Assembly (NCBI GenBank): GCA_041557595.1
Contig: JBFFGE010000195.1
Coordinates: forward strand, 1-8,252
From: JAOTYV01 sp041557595
GTDB taxonomy: Bacteria; Pseudomonadota; Alphaproteobacteria; UBA8366
Reading direction: 5' to 3'
DNA length: 8,252 nucleotides
A model generated the notes under the pieces. That model worked only from the letters and a program-made list of their open reading frames with translations. It was not told where the DNA came from and ran no database searches. A program made the position numbers and the translations under genes. Shown here in pieces: positions 1 through 5,807 of this stretch (the first letter of the stretch is position 1; each line of letters opens with the position of its first letter).

Positions 1-742
1 AGCGGAACCGGCAGGTGAATTCCGGCCGGACCGCGTGGGCGCGAAGGAAATCGAGCAGCGGCAGGCTTTCTGCTTCGGTCATATTCTCTAACATCTGGGT
101 GTGCGAGCCGACATAGAGCGCCTTTCGCCCTGTCTCCGGGTGCGTGCGCACGACGGGATGGAGCGAGACCGTCTGTTCGCCGCCGGTGTCGCGCGCCTGC
201 ATGCTGCCGCCGGCGAGGTAACTTTGCTGCCGCGTCTGGCCGTGCACTTGATCGCCATTGAACACCGCGCGCCTGCCGTTCAGCATCGCCTTCATGCCGT
301 CCGATAAGGCTTCATAGGCGAGGTACTGGTTGGCGAAGACGGTGTCGCCGGCATGGCTCGGCGTTTCCAGCGCGTAGAGCAGGGTGCCGAGGGCGGGACG
401 GGGCGCGAAGGACTGATCGGTATGCCAGCGCCCGCCGAAGTTCTGGGTGTCGGTTTCGGTCTTCAGGATTTCCAGGATATCCGGATAGCCCTCGATCGGC
501 TGCACATAGGGATGCCGGTGGATGCCGCCCCAGCGCTGGGCGAATGCGAGGAATCGCTCCGGCGTCAGGCGCTGACCGTGAAAGAATATGACGTTGTTCT
601 CGAGAAAGGCGCGCCGGATTTCCGTAAAGGTGGCGTCGTCGATCGGTTGTGCCAGATCGGCGCCGCGAACCACCGCGCCCAGCGCACCGGCGGTCGGCGC
701 GACCTCGATGTGCCGGTATCCGGCAGGCGCGCCGGCCTTCAT
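1..742 (-). CDS. TauD/TfdA-family 2-oxoglutarate dioxygenase, paralog 1 (C-terminus cut by window edge)
   Basis: Predicted cytosolic Fe(II)/2-oxoglutarate-dependent dioxygenase; members of this family hydroxylate substrates such as taurine, alkyl sulfates or aryloxyacetates, often releasing the polar group. 247 codons are visible, ending at a CRFR motif. By comparison with the four complete neighbours about 50 residues are missing, including the distal His and the C-terminal arginines. Seen: N-terminal GALGAVV core (residues 19-25), VIFFHGQ (51-57), RWGGIH (70-75), iron ligands H107 and D109 in WHTDQ, T120 in GTLLYA, and the RTHPETGRKALY block (199-210). The middle loop (about 164-190) differs from all neighbours. 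The ATG lies inside a REP-type repeat and has no spaced Shine-Dalgarno; an in-frame TGA lies just upstream and no better start is visible. It is the last visible gene of the leftward array. Family call is firm; the substrate is unknown. Confidence 0.9.
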   Translation of the reverse strand, partial: MKAGAPAGYRHIEVAPTAGALGAVVRGADLAQPIDDATFTEIRRAFLENNVIFFHGQRLTPERFLAFAQRWGGIHRHPYVQPIEGYPDILEILKTETDTQNFGGRWHTDQSFAPRPALGTLLYALETPSHAGDTVFANQYLAYEALSDGMKAMLNGRRAVFNGDQVHGQTRQQSYLAGGSMQARDTGGEQTVSLHPVVRTHPETGRKALYVGSHTQMLENMTEAESLPLLDFLRAHAVRPEFTCRFR

Positions 743-808
743 CCTTCGACAGGCTCAGGTTGAGGCACCCCATTGCAACGCCACAGCCTCATGCTGGGCT
801 TGTCGAAG
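740..808. repeat. REPIN-like inverted repeat pair abutting the start of paralog 1
   Basis: Two 23-nt arms, 744-766 (begins CTTCGACAGGCTCAGG) and 786-808 (ends GGCTTGTCGAAG), are inverted copies with 4 mismatches, separated by 19 nt. Together with CAT at 740-742, the left arm matches the repeat at 3797-3823 in 25 of 27 positions. Paired inverted short palindromic units of this kind are typical of REP doublets (REPINs). It fills much of the 103-bp gap between paralogs 2 and 1. A transcript hairpin here could affect expression of paralog 1. No associated transposase is in the window. Confidence 0.75.
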
Positions 809-845
809 CCTGCGGGGGCGTCCCGGCGCAATTTCAACTGGCCCC

Positions 846-1739
846 CTAAAACGGGGTGTCGCCGCAAATCGTCACCTTATGCACGCGCCGCCGAAAACCG
901 GTGTAGTCGTTGATCGCGAAATGCTGGCAGCAGCGGTTGTCCCAGAGCGTCAGCGTGCCGACCTCCCAGCGCAGGCGGAAGGTGAACTCGGGCTGGTGCG
1001 TCAGCTCCATAAGGTAGGCGAGGATCGGCGCGCTTTCATCGTCGGTGAATCCGTCGAACCGCTCGGTATGCGAGCCGACATAGAGCGCCTTGCGGCCGGT
1101 TTCCGGGTGGGTGCGGACGATCGGATGCGACGAGATGGTCTGCACGTCGGGCGGCGGCACCACCTGTTTCAGCGTGCCGATCCCGGCCTTTTCGCGCTCC
1201 ATCCGGGTGAGGCCCGAGGGATGATTGCGGCTGTCGCCGTTGTTGACCCCCTTGAGGCCGGAGAGCATCGCCTTCATGCCTTCCGACAGCGCCTCATAGC
1301 CGAGATAGAGGTTGGAGAACTGGGTGTCGCCGCCATAGGGGGGCATCTCGCGGGCATACAGCATTGTGCCCTTGGCGGGTTTGGGCGTGTACATCTGGTC
1401 GGTGTGCCAGCGCCCGCCATTGTTGCGCTCCTCGTCCTCCTTCTTGAGGATTTCAAGAACCTCCGGATGATCGTCCAGCGGTTTGTTGAAGGGATGAATG
1501 TGGATGTCGCCGAAGCGCCGGGCGAAGGCCAGATGATCGTCGGGCGTCAGATCCTGATTGCGGAAATAGATGACCTGGTTCTCGAGCCAGGCCCGATGGA
1601 TTTCGCCAAACGTCCCGTCGTCGAGCGGCTTCGACAGGTCGACGCCGGAAATCTCGGCGCCCAGCGCGCCGGTCGCGCGTTTTACCTGGATCCGTCCATA
1701 GGCCTGGCTGCTGGTATCCTGAATTTGGGCTTCCGACAT
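846..1739 (-). CDS. TauD/TfdA-family 2-oxoglutarate dioxygenase, paralog 2
   Basis: Complete 297-aa Fe(II)/2-oxoglutarate dioxygenase, close to the usual TauD length. Seen: GALGAEISGVDLSKPL (residues 25-40), VIYFRNQDL (57-65), RFGDIH (75-80), iron ligands H112 and D114 in WHTDQ and H273 in CCQHFA, and R284 at the +11 position that binds 2-oxoglutarate in TauD. The next conserved basic position (+15), an Arg in paralogs 4 and 5 and in TauD, is K288 here (codon 876-878). The loop at about 168-196 is distinctive and proline-rich. I chose the ATG at 1739 because GGAGGG (1748-1753) lies 8 nt upstream and the N-terminus MSEA matches paralog 4; a GTG at 1742, 5 nt from the same site, would add one residue. 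It lies 62 bp after paralog 3 and may be co-transcribed. Substrate unknown. Confidence 0.93.
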   Translation of the reverse strand: MSEAQIQDTSSQAYGRIQVKRATGALGAEISGVDLSKPLDDGTFGEIHRAWLENQVIYFRNQDLTPDDHLAFARRFGDIHIHPFNKPLDDHPEVLEILKKEDEERNNGGRWHTDQMYTPKPAKGTMLYAREMPPYGGDTQFSNLYLGYEALSEGMKAMLSGLKGVNNGDSRNHPSGLTRMEREKAGIGTLKQVVPPPDVQTISSHPIVRTHPETGRKALYVGSHTERFDGFTDDESAPILAYLMELTHQPEFTFRLRWEVGTLTLWDNRCCQHFAINDYTGFRRRVHKVTICGDTPF

Positions 1740-1801
1740 CACAAATGCCCTCCATAGGCGTTATCCGTTTTCCTCCGCGATCGTCGCGGGGAGCGGTCCG
1801 G

Positions 1802-2695
1802 TCAGTAGGGCGTGTCGCCCTGGATGGTGATTCGATGCATCCGCCGTCCGCCGGTGTAGTCGTTGATCGCGTAATGCTGGCTGCAGCGATTGTCCCAGAA
1901 GGCGAGCGAACCGACCTCCCACCGGAACCGGCAGGTGAATTCGGGCCGGTGCGAATGCTCCATGAGGAAGTTGAGCAGGGGCTCGCTTTCTTCATGGGTC
2001 ATGCCGGCGAATTTCTCCGTATGCGAGCCGATATAGAGCGCCTTGCGGCCGGTCTCCGGGTGGGTGCGGATCAGCGGATGCTCCGAGATCGTCTGGACCT
2101 CGCCGGGATCCTTGACCTTGGTCTGCATGCTGCTGCCCTGCGCCTTGTAGCGCTCGGCGCGCGACAGGCCGCCGTACCGCCGCTTGTTGTCGCCGTTGTT
2201 GACGGTCTTCATCCGGCCCAGCATTTCCTTCATGCCGTCGGACAGCGCGTCATAGGCGAGGTACAGGTTCGAGAACTGGGTGTCGCCGCCGACCGGCGGC
2301 AATTCCTTGGCGTACAGCATGGTCGCCATCGCCGGCTGCGCGGTGAACATCTGATCGGTGTGCCAGCGGTTGCCGAAGTTTCGGACGTCGCCCTCCTTCT
2401 TCTCGATCTCGAAGATCTCCGGATGGTCCGGCAAGCCTTGCATATAAGGGTGCAGATGGATGCCGCCCCAGCGTTTGGCGAAGGCGAGATACTGGTCGGA
2501 GCTCATGTCCTGGTCGCGGAAGAAGATGACGTTGTTTTCGAGCAGGGCGCGGCGAATTTCGCCGAAAGTCTCGTCGTCCAACGGTTTGGACAGGTCGGGG
2601 CCGAGCACTTCGGCGCCGCACGCGCCGGCGATCGGCTTTACGTCGAGCGTTTGATAGGGCGGCTGGTTATCGAACTGTTGGTGGCCTTCGGGCAT
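1802..2695 (-). CDS. TauD/TfdA-family 2-oxoglutarate dioxygenase, paralog 3
   Basis: Complete 297-aa Fe(II)/2-oxoglutarate dioxygenase. Seen: IAGACGAEV (residues 22-30), DLSKPLDD (34-41), NVIFFRDQDMSSDQYLAFA (55-73), RWGGIH (75-80), iron ligands H112 and D114 in WHTDQ and H274 in CSQHYA, and Arg pair R284/R285 with R288 near the C-terminus. Compared with paralogs 2, 4 and 5 (and TauD as I recall it) one residue is missing between the two C-terminal arginines: the text reads GGRRMHR. SSDQYLAFAKRWG is shared exactly with paralog 5, suggesting a recent common copy or gene conversion. The ATG at 2695 is supported by GAGGAA at 2701-2706, 5 nt upstream. The 178-bp gap on its upstream side separates it from paralog 4. 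Substrate unknown. Confidence 0.94.
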   Translation of the reverse strand: MPEGHQQFDNQPPYQTLDVKPIAGACGAEVLGPDLSKPLDDETFGEIRRALLENNVIFFRDQDMSSDQYLAFAKRWGGIHLHPYMQGLPDHPEIFEIEKKEGDVRNFGNRWHTDQMFTAQPAMATMLYAKELPPVGGDTQFSNLYLAYDALSDGMKEMLGRMKTVNNGDNKRRYGGLSRAERYKAQGSSMQTKVKDPGEVQTISEHPLIRTHPETGRKALYIGSHTEKFAGMTHEESEPLLNFLMEHSHRPEFTCRFRWEVGSLAFWDNRCSQHYAINDYTGGRRMHRITIQGDTPY

Positions 2696-2750
2696 GGCAA
2701 TTCCTCAGCATTGTCCCCGCGGTCGGGGGATGACCTCGTCCCAAACCGTT

Positions 2751-2767
2751 CCGCCCCTAGGGGGCGG
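2751..2767 (-). other. Short perfect hairpin in the gap between paralogs 4 and 3
   Basis: CCGCCCC (2751-2757) and GGGGCGG (2761-2767) form a 7-bp GC stem with a 3-nt loop. It lies about 107 nt past the stop of paralog 4 and 55 nt before the start of paralog 3. There is no T-run after it on the minus strand, so it is a poor candidate for an intrinsic terminator. It could instead be an mRNA-stabilising or attenuating structure. The rest of 2696-2873 shows nothing else I can name. Confidence 0.3.
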
Positions 2768-2873
2768 CGCGGTCTTCCGGCGCTTTCTGCGGTCCCCGGC
2801 GAAATGGGCTCTGCGCGCCGAGAAACTCCAGTTTAGTCCTGTTCTCTGCCGCGGTCCAGTTGGCCGGACGGAC

Positions 2874-3770
2874 TCACACCGGGACCTCGTCTCCCTTGAT
2901 CGTCAGGCGGTGCATGACCCGGCGTTGGCCCGGGTAGTCGGCGACCGCGTAATGCATGGTGCAGCGGTTGTCCCAGAGCGCCAGCGAGCCGACGCGCCAG
3001 CGGAACCGGCAGGTGAATTCGGGCCGGCGCGCATGCGCCATCAGGTAATCCAGCAGCGGCTTGCTTTCCTCGAGGGTCATGCCGGCGAAGCGTTCGGTCT
3101 GATCGCCGATATAGAGCGCCTTGCGGCCGGTTTCCGGATGGGTGCGGATCACGGGGTGTTCGGCGACGACGTCGGCGTCCGGCGCACCGCCGTCGTGCAG
3201 CTTGTCGCTCATGCCCCCCTGGCCCGTGCTCTTGTACCACTCGGCGCGGGAGAGACCGCCATAGCGGGCTTTGTTCTCGCCGTTGTTGAAGCTCCGGATG
3301 CCGGCCAGCATCGCCTTCATCCCATCCGACAGCGCGCCATAGGCGGCGTAGCCATTGGCGAAGATCGTGTCGCCGCCGACCGGCGGCACCTGTTTGGCAT
3401 AGAGGATCGTCGCCTTGGCCGGGATCGGAATGTACATCTGATCGGAGTGCCAGCGATTGCCGAAGACCCGCTTTTGGCCTTCCTCCTTGACGAGTTCGAA
3501 GATTTCCGGATGCCCGTCCAGCCCCTTCATATAGGGGTAGAAATGAATGCCGCCCCAACGCTTGCCGAAGGCCAGAAATTGTTCCGGCGTCAGGTCCTGG
3601 TCATGGAAAAAAATCGCCTGATGGTCGAGCAACACCCGATGGATCGCCGCGAAGGTTTCCGCGTCGAGCGCGGACAGGTCGACGCCGGAAACCTCGGCGC
3701 CAAGGCTGCCGGCGATTGGCCGGATCTGAATTTCGGTTTGCCGCTCGGTTTGTACAACTGCTTCGGACAT
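2874..3770 (-). CDS. TauD/TfdA-family 2-oxoglutarate dioxygenase, paralog 4
   Basis: Complete 298-aa Fe(II)/2-oxoglutarate dioxygenase. Seen: IAGSLGAEVSGVDLSALD (residues 19-36), AIFFHDQDL (52-60), RWGGIH (71-76), iron ligands H108 and D110 in a WHSDQ variant (Ser in place of Thr) and H273 in CTMHYA, R284 and R288 at the +11 and +15 positions from the distal His, and the RTHPETGRKALY block (209-220). The middle loop (about 164-203) is the longest of the five and rich in Gly and Asp. The frame is open up to 3887, but that extension is only translated repeat sequence. The ATG at 3770 has AGGGA (3777-3781) 6 nt upstream and yields MSEA, like paralog 2. Gaps of 180 and 178 bp on either side leave room for its own promoter. 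Substrate unknown. Confidence 0.94.
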   Translation of the reverse strand: MSEAVVQTERQTEIQIRPIAGSLGAEVSGVDLSALDAETFAAIHRVLLDHQAIFFHDQDLTPEQFLAFGKRWGGIHFYPYMKGLDGHPEIFELVKEEGQKRVFGNRWHSDQMYIPIPAKATILYAKQVPPVGGDTIFANGYAAYGALSDGMKAMLAGIRSFNNGENKARYGGLSRAEWYKSTGQGGMSDKLHDGGAPDADVVAEHPVIRTHPETGRKALYIGDQTERFAGMTLEESKPLLDYLMAHARRPEFTCRFRWRVGSLALWDNRCTMHYAVADYPGQRRVMHRLTIKGDEVPV

Positions 3771-3796
3771 TGCGCGTCCCTGAATTTGTGCCAACT

Positions 3797-3907
3797 CATC
3801 CTTCGTCAGGCTCAGGATGAGGCCCTGATATTTGTTGCCGGGTGCCAAACTGCAACCGAGCCTGGCCGGACCAAGAAATTTCCTCATCCTGAGCCTGACG
3901 AAGGATG
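3797..3907. repeat. REPIN-like element: perfect 26-nt inverted repeat between paralogs 5 and 4
   Basis: The arms 3797-3822 and 3882-3907 are exact reverse complements (26 of 26) flanking a 59-nt spacer. Each arm carries CTTCGTCAGGCTCAGGATGA or its complement. The unit is a variant of the one at 740-808, with T for A in CTTCG(T/A)CAGG. The arrangement fits a REP doublet and could form a long hairpin in the array transcript between these two genes. The perfect arms suggest a younger copy than the degenerate pair at 740-808. Confidence 0.8.
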
Positions 3908-3919
3908 CGGAAATTGGGG

Positions 3920-3936
3920 CCCGTTCGGAAAACGGG
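3920..3936 (-). terminator. Possible weak terminator or hairpin downstream of paralog 5
   Basis: CCCGTT (3920-3925) and AACGGG (3931-3936) form a 6-bp stem with a 5-nt loop. It begins 14 nt past the stop of the gene ending at 3951. On the minus strand the sequence after the stem has only a short T-run (AATTTCC), so termination would be inefficient at best. Together with the REPIN next to it, it may reduce read-through into paralog 4. Confidence 0.3.
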
Positions 3937-3950
3937 AGAGCGGCGGCTTC

Positions 3951-4841
3951 CTAAAACGGTTTGTCCTCGCCCAGGATGGTGATGCGGTGCATGCGGCGGC
4001 GCTGGCCTGGGTAGTCGTTGATCGCATAGTGCTGGCAGCAGCGGTTGTCCCAGATTGCCAGCGAGCCCACTTCCCAGGGAAAACGGCAGGTGAATTCTGG
4101 CCGGGCCGTGTGCTCGCGCAGGAATTGCATCAGCGGCGCGCTCTCTTCATCGGTCAGGCCGTCGATGTTATTCGTGTGCGCGCCGAAATAGATGCTTTTC
4201 CGGCCGGTATCCTTGTGGGTGCGAATGATCGGATGGGCGTGTTCGGTTTGCAGGTCGCCCGGGTCCCTGGTCTTCATCTGGCTCATCTTGCCGTTATACC
4301 GTTCCGCCCGCGACTTGCCGCCCTGCGACTTCAGCTTGTCGCCGACGTTGAAGGTCTTGAGCTTGCCCAGCATCTTCTTCATGCCGTCGGACAACGTGTC
4401 ATGGGCCAGATACATGTTGGCGAACATCGTGTCGCCGCCGGCCGCCGGGACTTCCTTGGCATACAGCATGGTGCATTTCGCCGGCTTCTCGCAGAACATC
4501 TGATCGGTGTGCCAGGTGCTGCCGAAGGCCCGCGTATCGGTCTCGGTCTTGACGATCTCGAGGATTTCCGGGTGGCTGTCGAGACCCTTCATGAAGGGGT
4601 GCAAATGAATGTCGCCCCAGCGCTTGGCGAAGGCGAGATACTGATCGGAGCTCATGTCCTGATCGCGGAAGAAGATCACATGATGCTCGATGAAGGCCTG
4701 ATAGATCTCGCTGAAGAGCGCATCGTCCAGGGGTTTCGACAGATCGACCCCGCCGACCACCGCGCCCAGCGCCCCGGCAATGGGTTCCACCGTGATTGTG
4801 TTGTAAGGCCGATTTTCCCAGAGCTGAACGCCGTCCGGCAT
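3951..4841 (-). CDS. TauD/TfdA-family 2-oxoglutarate dioxygenase, paralog 5 (promoter-proximal)
   Basis: Complete 296-aa Fe(II)/2-oxoglutarate dioxygenase, first in the leftward array. Seen: IAGALGAVVGGVDLSKPLDD (residues 21-40), VIFFRDQDM (55-63), RWGDIH (74-79), iron ligands H111 and D113 in WHTDQ and H271 in CCQHYA, T124 in KCTMLYA, and R282 and R286 at the +11 and +15 positions. It departs from its siblings in several conserved blocks: SIYFGAHTN replaces ALYxGSHTE (about 216-224), THKDTGRK replaces THPETGRK, FPWEVG replaces FRWEVG, and the middle loop (about 167-195) is lysine-rich. The substrate pocket is therefore probably different. The ATG at 4841 has GGGAG (4850-4854) 8 nt upstream, and a promoter-like sequence lies just beyond. 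Substrate unknown. Confidence 0.95.
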   Translation of the reverse strand: MPDGVQLWENRPYNTITVEPIAGALGAVVGGVDLSKPLDDALFSEIYQAFIEHHVIFFRDQDMSSDQYLAFAKRWGDIHLHPFMKGLDSHPEILEIVKTETDTRAFGSTWHTDQMFCEKPAKCTMLYAKEVPAAGGDTMFANMYLAHDTLSDGMKKMLGKLKTFNVGDKLKSQGGKSRAERYNGKMSQMKTRDPGDLQTEHAHPIIRTHKDTGRKSIYFGAHTNNIDGLTDEESAPLMQFLREHTARPEFTCRFPWEVGSLAIWDNRCCQHYAINDYPGQRRRMHRITILGEDKPF

Positions 4842-4875
4842 GAAGGTCTCTCCCGCGTGTGAATTTGTCCGGACG

Positions 4876-4905
4876 ATTATACCGCAGTTTCGCGAAGGCG
4901 GGCAA
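4876..4905 (-). promoter_or_regulatory. Sigma70-type promoter for the dioxygenase array
   Basis: Read on the minus strand, TTGCCC (4905-4900) and a perfect TATAAT (4881-4876) are separated by 18 nt. Transcription would start near 4869 and leave a leader of about 28 nt with GGGAG at 4854-4850 before the ATG at 4841. This is the best promoter match in the window. Just upstream on the minus strand, two CCGATC copies (4916-4921 and 4924-4929, 8 nt apart) could be part of an activator or repressor site, but that is a guess. Confidence 0.55.
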
Positions 4906-4929
4906 AATTATGCGGCCGATCGCCCGATC

Positions 4930-5051
4930 ATGACCGAAGATTTTGCGCAATCGCCGCGCCATCGGCTGGACAGGCACCGGGCCTTGTGCGCTAAAGTTGC
5001 GGGCAACGGACTACCGGCATCAAAGCGACAACGACAGCGAGGGAGCAAGTT
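4930..5051 (+). promoter_or_regulatory. Rightward half of the divergent control region with strong RBS
   Basis: This stretch must hold the promoter for the rightward operon, but I see no convincing -35/-10 pair. A small dyad, GTTGC (4996-5000) and GCAAC (5003-5007) with a 2-nt centre, could be an operator. GAGGGAG at 5039-5045 is a good Shine-Dalgarno 6 nt before the ATG at 5052 and fixes that start. No small gene is convincing here. Confidence 0.4.
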
Positions 5052-5720
5052 ATGGGAAAGAATATCGAATTGACGGCGTCGGACGGCCACACATTCGCCG
5101 CCTACCAGGCGGCGCCGACGGGCGCGCCGCGGGGCGGCATTCTGGTCACCCAGGAAGCTTTCGGCGTGAACAAGCATATCCGCCGTATGGCCGACACCTA
5201 TGCGGGCGAAGGGTATCTGGCGATTGCGCCGGCGCTCTACGACCGGGTCGAGCGCGGCGTCGAGGTCGGCTATAGCGGCGCCGACCGCGAGAAGGGCATC
5301 GAGTGTATGCAGAAGTCGGATTTCGACAATACGATGAAGGATGTGGCGGCGACCGTTCAAGCGTTGAGTGAAGCCGGAAAGGTCGGTATCACCGGCTGGT
5401 GCTGGGGCGGCAGCGTGAGCTGGCTTGCGGCCTGCCGGGTCGACGGGCTCGCCTGTTCGGTGCCATATTACGGTGGCCGGATCCCCGACTTCTATACCGA
5501 GAAGCCGAAATGCCCGGTGATTTTCCAGTGGGGCGAGACTGACGCCTCGATCCCGATGGACAAGGTGCGGATGGTCGAAGCCCAGCATCCGGACATCACC
5601 TCCTACGTCTATGGCTCGGGCCATGGCTTCAACTGCGAAGACCGGGATTCCTACCACGAGGCGGACGCCAAATTGGCGCACAAGCGGACGCTGGAGTTCT
5701 TCGCCCAGCACGTCGGGTAG
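5052..5720 (+). CDS. Dienelactone-hydrolase-family alpha/beta hydrolase
   Basis: 222-aa cytosolic alpha/beta hydrolase of the dienelactone hydrolase (DLH) family, slightly shorter than classical DLH of about 236 aa. Family members hydrolyse lactones, thioesters and other esters. Seen: E35 in TQEAFGVN, matching the conserved DLH glutamate that gates the nucleophile; nucleophile C117 in GWCWGG, a Cys nucleophile typical of DLH rather than Ser; D164 in GETDASIP; and H191 in GSGHGFNC. The triad is complete. The start at 5052 is set by GAGGGAG 6 nt upstream. It is first in the rightward operon, diverging from the dioxygenase array. No chlorocatechol-pathway genes accompany it, so the true substrate is probably not dienelactone; a lactone or CoA thioester of the local pathway is a guess. 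Confidence 0.93.
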   Translation: MGKNIELTASDGHTFAAYQAAPTGAPRGGILVTQEAFGVNKHIRRMADTYAGEGYLAIAPALYDRVERGVEVGYSGADREKGIECMQKSDFDNTMKDVAATVQALSEAGKVGITGWCWGGSVSWLAACRVDGLACSVPYYGGRIPDFYTEKPKCPVIFQWGETDASIPMDKVRMVEAQHPDITSYVYGSGHGFNCEDRDSYHEADAKLAHKRTLEFFAQHVG

Positions 5721-5749
5721 CCGCGACGACTGCACCTGCAATTGCGTCA

Positions 5750-5772
5750 CACGGGGCCACGGCGGCCCCGTG
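5750..5772 (+). other. Strong GC hairpin between the hydrolase and crotonase genes
   Basis: CACGGGGCC (5750-5758) and GGCCCCGTG (5764-5772) form a perfect 9-bp stem with a 5-nt loop, 29 nt after the hydrolase stop and 35 nt before the next ATG. No T-run follows, so it is more likely to protect or punctuate the message than to terminate it, though partial termination cannot be excluded. Confidence 0.5.
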
Positions 5773-5807
5773 CGCTCCCGCCCAGACATTTCCTCAAGGA
5801 GGCCCGG

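Noticed and set aside
312..773. 153-codon minus-strand frame within paralog 1
   Set aside because: It is a shifted frame of the real dioxygenase reading frame (742 to the left edge), which carries WHTDQ and the other family blocks.
1743..1801. CGCGA/TCGCG dyad in the gap between paralogs 3 and 2 as a terminator
   Set aside because: Only a 5-bp stem and no T-run; the short gap more likely reflects co-transcription.
588..2836. Plus-strand frames of 389 and 363 codons over paralogs 2 and 3
   Set aside because: They are antisense to conserved dioxygenase genes, have no recognisable domain, and resemble each other only because the genes beneath are paralogs.
3771..3887. Longer start for paralog 4, adding 39 residues
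   Set aside because: The added residues are translated REP sequence. AGGGA at 3777-3781 and homology with paralog 2 (MSEA) place the start at 3770.
1..4841. A frameshift or pseudogene among the tandem paralogs
   Set aside because: All four complete copies run to the expected length with intact iron ligands, and the partial copy is open to the edge; no internal stop or shift is seen.
2694..4862. 722-codon open frame on the plus strand across two dioxygenase genes
   Set aside because: It lies antisense to two clear TauD-family genes and their gap. Its internal repeats (for example the recurring HLIGVPA) simply mirror the tandem paralogs. High GC makes such antisense frames common, and no family is recognisable.
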